From contig WGCT01000283.1 in assembly GCA_015493625.1 (NCBI GenBank), positions 1 through 5,497 of the forward strand: a stretch of DNA of 5,497 nucleotides, in the 5' to 3' direction. A program made the translations under genes and the position numbers. Origin of the DNA: Draconibacterium sp. GTDB lineage: Bacteria > Bacteroidota > Bacteroidia > Bacteroidales > Prolixibacteraceae. The notes under the pieces are model-generated. The model saw nothing but the letters and a program-made list of their open reading frames with translations. It searched no databases and was not told where the DNA came from. Numbering within the stretch: position 1 is the first letter of the stretch; each line of letters starts with the position of its first letter. Shown here in pieces: positions 1-5,497 of the stretch.

Positions 1-2735
1 AAATGTTCAGGATACTTTTCCGATTTGGCAATAAAATCGAATGCTGCCTTATAATTACCCTTTTTATAATTATCGAAAGCAAGCATTAAATAGTTGTACT
101 CATAAATCCGGTGAGCACTATTATCGCCTTCGTACGGGAGCACATTGCTATTCACCAAAACTTCCGCTGATTTCTCGTATTCGCCCGAAAACGATAACGC
201 TTTGCTGTATGCAATATCGAGAATGTAGTTCTTTTTAAATCTTTTGTGGCCACTCTCAGCAATAGTTAATGCATTCTGAACTTCGTCCCGCTTCAAATAA
301 ATTTTCGACAGCTCATTATAGATTCGCCACTGGTTTTCGCCAACGGTTAACGCTCTTTTCATGTCCTGCACTCCGGCATCGGTTGTTGCGCCTTTTAGCT
401 GTGCCCTCGAAAAATAGAAAGGTGGAAATTCCGGTTTATATCCCCAGGTAGAAAGAAGATTTAAAGCTTCGTCGTTTCGTCCTCTGTTCCACAAAATAAG
501 CGCTGCATAATAATCGGTCTTCCACGCCTGTTTTTGTTTTGCCGCCCATTGCAAAACATCTAACGTTTCGTTCCTGTACGGGAAAACAAATTCGGGGCTG
601 GCAGCCAAAGCTTTATCTAAATAGGCATGACTTTTTTCGAAATCGTTTCGAGCGAGCCAAGCAAGCCAATAATTTGTTGTTGGATACGAAGGTGAATTTT
701 CAAGCACTTCCGCTGCTTCGTTGTACATTCCAATGTTGTTATAGAAAAGTCCAAGTTCGAGGTACTCCTCTTTTAACATTTCGTTTTTAAACGAATTGTT
801 GAAAACAGTTAAACTCTTGGCTTCGCCATGTAAAAGGTATTTTTCGAAGAAGGCAAAATGGTTAAGCGGGTCTATTTTCAAAAGGTCGTTTAAAACGTTA
901 TTTGCCTTTTTATATTTCCCCAATTTTCGTAATGCAGCGGCTTCAACTTTATAACTGTTTACATTCAATTTATTGTACTGCAGCGACTTTTGAGTTCGTT
1001 CGATTGCCGTTTTATAGTTATTCTGAAGTAAACTTATTTCGGCAAGCTGCTCAAAAGCGGCGCTACGAAATTCCAGCGAGCGCACAGCCCAGCGGAATCC
1101 ATCTTCGGCATCGGTTAAGTTTCCATCGCGTTTCATTAAAACTCCAAAAATAAAATTGGCACCGGGCAGGTAAGTATTTATTGCGAGTGCTTTTCTTACG
1201 TATTTATTTGCCAATTCATATTCGCCACGCCGAAAATAAATTTCGGCAACACGTTCGAGCGAGTTTGTATTTTCAGGTTCTTGTTCGATAATGGTTAGGT
1301 ATTTTTCAAGTGCTTTATTATAAAACCGCCTATTCTCCAATTCAACTGCAGCAACATATAAATCGTTGAGCGAATTTTCCGCCGATTTTACCGGCCGGCT
1401 AACAATGTAATTATGGGTTGAAGCGTAAAGTTCTTCGGCACCGAGACGTATTAAAATGGTATCGGATTTCGCAATATTTTTAAACACCCTTTTAAATGTT
1501 CCGGACGCTTCCATCTCCATCTCGTTGTTGTAAATAGATTTGCCATTTACAATAACTGTCAAATCGTCGTCGATTTCGCAAATGGGAGAAAAGAGCAGTT
1601 TCATTCCTTCGGAATTAAATTTCAGATGAATTGTACCCGATTTGGAACAGCGAGTTACGCCTTCGGTTTCGTGTATGGGGAACCAGCGTTCTGTCCAGCA
1701 ATCGGCATTGTAAGGGATAAAACGGGGCTGTTTAAAAGGTGTTGCCCCACTACTCTGACTATTCTGATTCGACATTCTTCCGGCCTGCACTTCCACATAC
1801 TGTCCGTGTGTATCAGTTAACAGGTCTTCCCAAATTCTGCCATTTGGGGCGTGCGACCACTGAAAAATCTTTTTCCCCGGTTCGCCATAACTTGCCGACC
1901 AGTGCCCCGAGCCAAAATTCTCGTCTTCGTAAAACGATGCAAAATAGTTATCTACACTTCCCCAAATATGATTTGAGCTACTTCCTCCAATATCGCTGTT
2001 TTTATACCACGACCGGTCTATTCCATCTTCGTCAACCGGCCACGGATGACTGAGTCCGTTGTGTCCAATCCAGTAATTTCCCGGAAAATAGAAATGTAAA
2101 TCTTTAGCACTTTTTACTGCTGAATTGTTCCAGTGATAATACGCCTGAAAAAACGGAGATGCGTTAAACCAGAACGTTTTTGTTTGGAAATATGAATCTT
2201 CGGGTGCCAGCGAAATATCGACACGCCACTGCAAATGAGAAGGTAAATCCATACCTCCAACCACGCAGTGTGCTGTTCCGTCTTTATCGGTAAAAGTGGT
2301 GTAGTCAACCGGAGTTGCCGTTCCCGGATGGTGACCGATTACGCCCGAGTTCCACTCGATACCCCCCGAAGTCCAGGGACCGCGCATGGCAATATCGCGG
2401 AATTTTACCACGTCGTTTTTATAGATAAAATCTTTTCCTGTTTTTTTATCAACAGCACCCCAAACTTTACCTCCCTGCTCGGGGAACAGGAAAACTTCGA
2501 TGAATTCGTTCTCAAGTTTTACAACTTTCCATTTTTTCGGTTCGCCTTTAAAACTAAACCCGTCGATTCGGGAATAGGGATAAATTTCGTTTTTCAGGGC
2601 AATTATGGGAAAAGGATTGGTATCGGAAAACGGATACGTTTTTATTGTCTCTTCGTACTCGGTAACAGCACTTTTTTCTTCACACGCGACAACCGAAAGG
2701 GTTATCATTAAAAGTATTAATAGTTTAGTTTTCAT
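1..2735 (-). CDS. DUF5107 domain / TPR lipoprotein, C-terminus cut by window edge
   Basis: The ATG at 2735-2733 opens a frame that I read without a stop or frameshift to the left edge (911 full codons, no stop codon in the window). Residues 1-18 (MKTKLLILLMITLSVVAC) form a lipoprotein signal peptide with lipobox VVAC. Acidic residues follow Cys18 directly (CEEKS), which in Bacteroidota often accompanies surface exposure of lipoproteins. Residues about 35-360 match DUF5107, a galactose-mutarotase-like beta-sandwich family of unknown function: FPEQGGKVW at 84-92, RGPWTSGGIEWN at 118-129, WTERWFP at 347-353. A short beta-rich linker follows. From about residue 455 to the cut end the protein is helical repeats of TPR type (for example NKALEKYLTIIEQEP and GEYELANKYVRKALAIN). 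DUF5107-TPR proteins are usually around 1,000 residues or more, so some C-terminal sequence is missing. It starts 21 bp after the preceding gene, so the two are probably co-transcribed. Sugar binding is suggested by the fold only; an enzyme activity is not shown. Confidence 0.9.
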   Translation of the reverse strand, partial: MKTKLLILLMITLSVVACEEKSAVTEYEETIKTYPFSDTNPFPIIALKNEIYPYSRIDGFSFKGEPKKWKVVKLENEFIEVFLFPEQGGKVWGAVDKKTGKDFIYKNDVVKFRDIAMRGPWTSGGIEWNSGVIGHHPGTATPVDYTTFTDKDGTAHCVVGGMDLPSHLQWRVDISLAPEDSYFQTKTFWFNASPFFQAYYHWNNSAVKSAKDLHFYFPGNYWIGHNGLSHPWPVDEDGIDRSWYKNSDIGGSSSNHIWGSVDNYFASFYEDENFGSGHWSASYGEPGKKIFQWSHAPNGRIWEDLLTDTHGQYVEVQAGRMSNQNSQSSGATPFKQPRFIPYNADCWTERWFPIHETEGVTRCSKSGTIHLKFNSEGMKLLFSPICEIDDDLTVIVNGKSIYNNEMEMEASGTFKRVFKNIAKSDTILIRLGAEELYASTHNYIVSRPVKSAENSLNDLYVAAVELENRRFYNKALEKYLTIIEQEPENTNSLERVAEIYFRRGEYELANKYVRKALAINTYLPGANFIFGVLMKRDGNLTDAEDGFRWAVRSLEFRSAAFEQLAEISLLQNNYKTAIERTQKSLQYNKLNVNSYKVEAAALRKLGKYKKANNVLNDLLKIDPLNHFAFFEKYLLHGEAKSLTVFNNSFKNEMLKEEYLELGLFYNNIGMYNEAAEVLENSPSYPTTNYWLAWLARNDFEKSHAYLDKALAASPEFVFPYRNETLDVLQWAAKQKQAWKTDYYAALILWNRGRNDEALNLLSTWGYKPEFPPFYFSRAQLKGATTDAGVQDMKRALTVGENQWRIYNELSKIYLKRDEVQNALTIAESGHKRFKKNYILDIAYSKALSFSGEYEKSAEVLVNSNVLPYEGDNSAHRIYEYNYLMLAFDNYKKGNYKAAFDFIAKSEKYPEH

Positions 2736-2756
2736 AATTACTGGTTTTTAGGTTTA

Positions 2757-4415
2757 TTATTTTACAATACCTGTCCCTTCGACAATTGTATGGTATTTAT
2801 CAATTTCAGGATGATTGATTATCTCTTTTTTTCCATTTGTCCAACAAATCGTAATCGTATCGATTTTATTATGTTTTCCCAATCCAACGTGAATACGTGG
2901 GTCGTGACTGGTTAAATAACTGGTTGAGAACTGATTTATAAAAACGTGTTTTACACCATCGTACTCGACAACAACACGGGCTGCAATTGTTGAAGCCGGG
3001 CCATTTTTTCCCACCAGTTTTAATCCAATCCAGTGGTTCGAATTGTTAATTGTGTTTTTAAGGAGTACCGGTGTTGCTGTTAAATCGATGTGCGACACAA
3101 CAATATCAAGTTTTCCGTCGTTGTTATAATCCCAAATTGCGGCTGCCCTGCCCGACCTTTTTGTTGCGAAATAGCTACACTTTTCAACGCCTACGTTTTT
3201 AAAATGTCCCTTTCCATCGTTCTCGAGCAGAAGCGGATGTTGCAATTTCAATATTTCAGCTGTTCCGTTAGCCGAAAGAATATCGAGGTCGCCATCGTTA
3301 TCGTAGTCGAACAATGCCGCCGCCCAACTGCCACGTCCGGTAAAAGCTCCGGCTACTCCGCTTTTTTCGGTAATATCTTCGTAAACTCCGTTTCCTGTAT
3401 TTCTGTACAATGCACCATATCTTAAATCGCTTACCAAAATATCAATCAGCCCGTCGCCGTCGATATCGCCAATTGTTCCTGCCATCGACCCTGTTGGTAC
3501 GCCATGGCTATTTGCGGCAACGCCACTGGCAACACCAATATCGGTAAATTTTAAATTATCGTTTCTGAACAGCGAATTTAATTGATGGTCGTTACTTTGG
3601 AAAATATCGAGGTCGCCATCCTCATCGTAATCGTAAATGGTAATTCCCATACATTTCGAATCGGGGAAAAAGAGACCGTACTTTTTTGTTACATCTTTAA
3701 ATGTTCCGTCGGGTTGTTGTTGGTAAAGCATGGTAGCCTGTCCTTTGTATTCCGAGGGGTGTGGCATCATGTTTGGGAAAGCGGCCGAAATATGATTTGG
3801 GTCGAAAGCGAGAAAATTACCCACCAAAACATCCATTCTGTTGTCGTTATTAAAATCCCAAAAAGCGGCATCGACACTCCATTTTAAGAACCCGTTTAGT
3901 TTATCGGGGCCGGCCAGATTCAGCTTATTCGTTATATCGGTAAATGTTCCGTCGCCGTTGTTTCGGTAAAATCGGTTTGGGCCGTAATTCATTACATACA
4001 AATCTTTATCGCCGTCGTTATCGTAATCAAAAGCTCCGGCTGCCATTCCCCAGGTAGGATCGTCGACTCCGGCAGCTTTCGAGACTTCAGTAAAAGTGCC
4101 GTCGCCGTTGTTTTTATAGAGTTTATTGCGAGTGTTGGCAAAAACTTTTCCCTCGGGCTCCGAAATTCCTTCAATATAAGTTCCGTTCAGCATATATAAA
4201 TCGGGGAGATTGTCGTTGTTGTAATCGAAGATGGTAATTCCCGAGCCACTGCTTTCGAGGATATTTTCGTAAACGGTATCGCCAAACGTGTACTTAAAAC
4301 CAATTCCGGCCGCTTTGGTTACATCGGTAAAAACCGGAAACTTGTTTTGCGCTGAGATGGACGCTATATTAATCAAAATGGCAATTGCCAGTGAACCAAC
4401 TATTTTTCTAATCAT
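2757..4415 (-). CDS. Secreted FG-GAP/VCBS repeat protein with ASPIC/UnbV domain (CRTAC1-like)
   Basis: This is a complete 552-residue protein with ATG at 4415-4413 and TAA at 2759-2757. Residues 1-22 (MIRKIVGSLAIAILINIASISA) form a Sec signal peptide, probably cut near ISA-Q, with no lipobox. The mature start FTDVTKAAGIGF is typical of the CRTAC1-like family. Seven Asp-rich loops of the DxDxDGxxD type lie at residues 64-72, 130-138, 187-195, 262-270, 317-325, 370-378 and 429-437. They are interleaved with LYRNNGDGTFTDIT-like strands, which fits a seven-bladed, calcium-binding beta-propeller. Loops 1 and 3 have Asn where Gly is usual. Residues about 460-548 match the ASPIC/UnbV domain (NHWIGLKLVGKNG, SYLTSHDPRIHVGLG, ITICWTNGKKE). 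The family is extracellular and associated with adhesion or ligand binding in other organisms; its bacterial role is poorly known. The loops leave near-identical DNA, such as 18 identical bases at 3279-3296 and 3603-3620. The start region is A-rich with no Shine-Dalgarno. It sits between a Cys-rich exported protein and a surface lipoprotein, so an envelope role is likely. Confidence 0.93.
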   Translation of the reverse strand: MIRKIVGSLAIAILINIASISAQNKFPVFTDVTKAAGIGFKYTFGDTVYENILESSGSGITIFDYNNDNLPDLYMLNGTYIEGISEPEGKVFANTRNKLYKNNGDGTFTEVSKAAGVDDPTWGMAAGAFDYDNDGDKDLYVMNYGPNRFYRNNGDGTFTDITNKLNLAGPDKLNGFLKWSVDAAFWDFNNDNRMDVLVGNFLAFDPNHISAAFPNMMPHPSEYKGQATMLYQQQPDGTFKDVTKKYGLFFPDSKCMGITIYDYDEDGDLDIFQSNDHQLNSLFRNDNLKFTDIGVASGVAANSHGVPTGSMAGTIGDIDGDGLIDILVSDLRYGALYRNTGNGVYEDITEKSGVAGAFTGRGSWAAALFDYDNDGDLDILSANGTAEILKLQHPLLLENDGKGHFKNVGVEKCSYFATKRSGRAAAIWDYNNDGKLDIVVSHIDLTATPVLLKNTINNSNHWIGLKLVGKNGPASTIAARVVVEYDGVKHVFINQFSTSYLTSHDPRIHVGLGKHNKIDTITICWTNGKKEIINHPEIDKYHTIVEGTGIVK

Positions 4416-4456
4416 TTCTATTTTTTGTTAAACTATAAAAATCAATCTCCCCATCC

Positions 4457-5095
4457 TCATTCATCTAAAATAATATCGGCGGCAATTCTCACTGCTTTTT
4501 GAACCACGGTGGTACATCGCTCTGTTGCTCCCGACTTCTGAAACCGCTTAAGATCTTCGGGATTGGTGAGGTGAAAGCACTCCCCGAATTTCTCTTTCTG
4601 AATGGCACAACACATTGTACTGCCGTAAATATTTTCAAATTTATTGCATAAATTCCCTGAAGGAATTAAGGATTTCCGGTAAGTATTCCAATCGGCAAGT
4701 TGTGTTTCTCCCCGCCCGTAGATTAGCCCGAAACACATTAATGCCCCTACAACTGCACCACAAGTTTCACCACGTTCTGCTATTCCGGTAAGTGGAGTTA
4801 ATGCCTTTAAAACATCGTTGGCTTCGAGCCCAAACTGCTCTTGCAAAGCAGCAAAACTACTCTGCGCACAGTTGTACGAGATGTGCATGTATTTATCAAC
4901 TTTCCGATCAAGGAGTTTTAGAACCAAATCGCGAGGCATTTTTCGGTTTACCGCTATCGACTTTTCTATTTTCGAATCAACTGCCTGCTGTTGGCTTCCT
5001 TTTGGTTCGACCGAGCATTTTGCAAAAACAAAACTACCGACAACTGCTGCCGAAAGTTTTTTAATAAAAATACGCCGTTCACGTTTGTTTTTCAT
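4457..5095 (-). CDS. Exported C_GCAxxG_C_C family (CGAxxG) putative redox protein
   Basis: I take the start as ATG at 5095-5093 (212 residues; TGA at 4459-4457). An in-frame TTG at 5134-5132 would add 13 residues, but it coincides with a -7 promoter box and would put a non-hydrophobic stretch before the leader. The N-terminus RERRIFIKKLSAAVVGSFVFAKC has a twin-arginine motif (R7-R8, then xFIKK), a hydrophobic core and Cys27 in a lipobox-like place, although Lys at -1 is atypical. The body matches the C_GCAxxG_C_C family: YNCAQ (C76), GETCGAVVGALM (CGAxxG motif, C112), CC at 162-163 and ERCTTVV (C194). Extra cysteines are C121, C150 and C173. Family members are about 140 residues with four conserved cysteines and are thought to be redox-active; most lack a leader, so export is notable. 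It is the first gene of the apparent operon, 41 bp before the FG-GAP gene. The electron partner and substrate are unknown. Confidence 0.88.
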   Translation of the reverse strand: MKNKRERRIFIKKLSAAVVGSFVFAKCSVEPKGSQQQAVDSKIEKSIAVNRKMPRDLVLKLLDRKVDKYMHISYNCAQSSFAALQEQFGLEANDVLKALTPLTGIAERGETCGAVVGALMCFGLIYGRGETQLADWNTYRKSLIPSGNLCNKFENIYGSTMCCAIQKEKFGECFHLTNPEDLKRFQKSGATERCTTVVQKAVRIAADIILDE

Positions 5096-5109
5096 TATTG
5101 ATTCGTTTT

Positions 5110-5116
5110 CTCCTTC
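5110..5116 (-). promoter_or_regulatory. Weak Shine-Dalgarno-like GAAGGAG upstream of the redox-protein gene
   Basis: GAAGGAG on the minus strand lies 14 nt before the ATG at 5095. That is longer than the usual spacing, and Bacteroidota rely little on Shine-Dalgarno pairing, so the functional weight is modest. It does favour the ATG at 5095 over the TTG at 5134, since the TTG lies upstream of this site. Confidence 0.3.
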
Positions 5117-5131
5117 GAAATTAAGAGCATT

Positions 5132-5139
5132 CAAAGTTA
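5132..5139 (-). promoter_or_regulatory. Putative Bacteroidota -7 promoter element for the three-gene operon
   Basis: The minus strand reads TAACTTTG, an exact match to the Bacteroidota -7 consensus TAnnTTTG. It is placed to give a leader of about 30 nt before the ATG at 5095. I see no good TTG at the expected -33 distance; the nearest is about 35 nt further upstream (5175-5177). The call therefore rests on the -7 box and its position in front of the first gene. Confidence 0.4.
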
Positions 5140-5248
5140 AAAATAATCGTTGGTTTAAAAAGGATAAAATAAAGCAACAGAAAATTATTTATGGGCTGCT
5201 GAAAAAATAGTTTAACAGTTCAGCAAACCATCGCAAATATGGCGGTTT

Positions 5249-5258
5249 GGGTTAACCC
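5249..5258. repeat. Perfect 10-bp palindrome GGGTTAACCC
   Basis: This is a perfect self-complementary decamer immediately left of the inverted-repeat-rich segment. It could be an operator half-site pair or part of an element boundary, and chance is also possible. It lies about 155 bp upstream of the first operon gene. Confidence 0.35.
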
Positions 5259-5431
5259 TGATTATTCATAAAATTATCTTTATGCAGATACGAGGCACCG
5301 GATTCCACCGACATATCTTTATATTTCAAGGAATTAGTAACGAAGTAGATGCGTGAAGATAATTTCAAGAAATACCCAACTTTGGGTGAATGAATTCTGT
5401 TGAGACAATCGCATAAAATACTAATTATCAT
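5252..5431 (-). CDS. Short open reading frame of uncertain status (59 codons)
   Basis: ATG at 5431-5429 to TAA at 5254-5252 encodes 59 residues, starting MIISILCDCLNRIHSP and ending HKDNFMNNQG. I recognise no family. The frame is also open for 14 codons upstream of the ATG. There is no clear ribosome binding site, and the start lies inside the 5418-5442 inverted repeat. The frame runs across the whole inverted-repeat segment, and its last codons read out through the left terminal repeat, as spurious frames in mobile-element ends often do. It lies on the same strand as the operon, 156 bp before its first gene. It could be a small leader peptide, a remnant of a larger gene or noise; I favour the last. 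Confidence 0.15.
   Translation of the reverse strand: MIISILCDCLNRIHSPKVGYFLKLSSRIYFVTNSLKYKDMSVESGASYLHKDNFMNNQG
5271..5365 (+). repeat. Long-range 16-bp inverted repeat (potential RNA stem)
   Basis: Positions 5271-5286 (AAATTATCTTTATGCA) pair with 5350-5365 (TGCGTGAAGATAATTT). Fourteen positions are Watson-Crick, including ten in a row at the base. The two exceptions (5281 with 5355, 5283 with 5353) are U-G wobbles if the plus strand is transcribed, but A-C mismatches on the minus strand. The 63-nt interior can form a further small stem, GATTCC with GGAATT (near 5301-5306 and 5330-5335). No promoter or terminator is clear, so an expressed RNA is not shown. Confidence 0.35.
5374..5387. repeat. 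14-bp inverted repeat ACCCAA-CT-TTGGGT
   Basis: Two perfect 6-bp arms are separated by two bases. This is the size and shape of a binding site for a dimeric regulator. The right arm overlaps TGGGTGAAT (5383-5391), which recurs at 5458-5466. No partner regulator is visible, so function is unassigned. Confidence 0.35.
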
Positions 5432-5442
5432 ATTATTAGTAT
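5418..5442. repeat. 25-bp inverted repeat with 8-bp arms (ATACTAAT / ATTAGTAT)
   Basis: The arms at 5418-5425 and 5435-5442 are perfectly complementary across a 9-nt spacer. No run of T follows on either strand, and the stem is entirely AT-rich, so a rho-independent terminator is unlikely. An operator-like site or part of the surrounding repeat element fits better. Confidence 0.4.
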
Positions 5443-5497
5443 AGAAAGATAATACAATGGGTGAATAATCTCATCTAAGTAAATTGATAATTGTATG

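Larger units (their letters stand above)
5260..5470. repeat. MITE-like segment with imperfect terminal inverted repeats
   Basis: The left end has GATTATTCA (5260-5268) followed by ATTATCTTT (5273-5281). The right end has the reverse complements in mirrored order: AAAGATAAT (5445-5453), then TGAATAATC (5462-5470). The spacers differ (4 nt left, 8 nt right), so the arms are imperfect, about 22-26 bp each around a 211-bp unit. No transposase is present and I could not define a target-site duplication. This fits a small non-autonomous or relict element, but AT-rich chance matches remain possible. Confidence 0.35.
5096..5497. other. Intergenic region upstream of the operon
   Basis: This stretch of about 400 bp has no gene I can recognise on either strand. 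Near the operon it is AT-rich and holds the putative -7 box. At 5224-5249 there is a loose inverted repeat (CAAACC and GGTTTG), with an alternative inner pair CCAT/ATGG at 5228-5231 and 5239-5242. From about 5249 to 5470 it becomes dense in inverted repeats, which are listed separately. The gene beyond the right edge is not visible, so it is unknown whether this is a divergent promoter region or the end of another gene. Confidence 0.6.

Noticed and set aside
2268..2711. Plus-strand open frame of 147 codons
   Set aside because: It lies wholly antisense to the N-terminal lipoprotein and DUF5107 coding sequence, which has a clear leader and family motifs. The plus-strand peptide matches no family I know.
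3279..3620. 18-bp direct DNA repeats (AATATCGAGGTCGCCATC) possibly marking a CRISPR or mobile element
   Set aside because: The copies encode equivalent Asp-rich loops of neighbouring propeller blades, so protein-level repetition explains them.
3090..3887. Plus-strand open frames inside the FG-GAP gene, rich in Val/Ile/Glu repeats
   Set aside because: They are antisense images of the repeated Asp-rich loops; the repeats give long stop-free stretches on the opposite strand.
3992..4174. Second minus-strand frame within the FG-GAP gene
   Set aside because: It is out of frame with a clearly intact family member and shows no domain; it looks like an off-frame shadow, and I saw no frameshift in the main gene.
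4818..5210. Plus-strand open frame of 130 codons across the start of the redox-protein gene
   Set aside because: It is antisense to the CGAxxG domain and leader region. Its composition (Ser/Phe/Lys/Arg-rich) is what the opposite strand of that gene gives.
5284..5355. Plus-strand 24-codon frame beginning MQIRGTGFHRH
   Set aside because: It is very short, lies between the arms of the long stem, has no ribosome binding site and resembles no known protein.
5418..5442. Rho-independent terminator
   Set aside because: The stem is AT-rich and neither side carries a T tract, so it does not fit an intrinsic terminator.

Overview
The window most likely comes from a member of the Bacteroidota. The evidence is moderate GC with A-rich translation start regions and little Shine-Dalgarno signal, a Bacteroidota-type -7 box (TAnnTTTG), and families common in that phylum: a DUF5107-TPR lipoprotein and a CRTAC1-like FG-GAP/ASPIC-UnbV protein. 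The order Marinilabiliales is a guess from style, not something the sequence proves.

Layout: three genes run leftwards on the minus strand with short gaps (41 and 21 bp), so they are probably one operon. In transcription order they are: (1) 5095-4457, an exported C_GCAxxG_C_C (CGAxxG) putative redox protein with a twin-arginine-like leader; (2) 4415-2757, a secreted seven-bladed FG-GAP/VCBS protein with a C-terminal ASPIC/UnbV domain; (3) 2735 to the left edge, a lipoprotein with an N-terminal DUF5107 (mutarotase-like) domain and a long TPR array, cut off by the window. Gene 3 has no stop inside the window but is open and in frame across all 911 complete codons. It fills nearly half the window.

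All three products carry export signals, so the operon appears to build an envelope or cell-surface function. A role in handling extracellular carbohydrate or another ligand, with a cysteine-rich redox partner, is a reasonable inference. No catalytic reaction can be assigned.

The right-hand 400 bp (5096-5497) holds the putative operon promoter. Further out is an AT-rich segment (about 5249-5470) dense in inverted repeats. Two collinear 9-mers recur inverted near its ends, as in a MITE-like or relict insertion element. A 16-bp long-range stem and two shorter palindromes are nested inside it. A 59-codon minus-strand reading frame crosses the segment, but I cannot show that it is a gene. I saw no CRISPR array, rRNA, tRNA, recognisable transposase or defence gene, and nothing that I can defend as a clearly new system.
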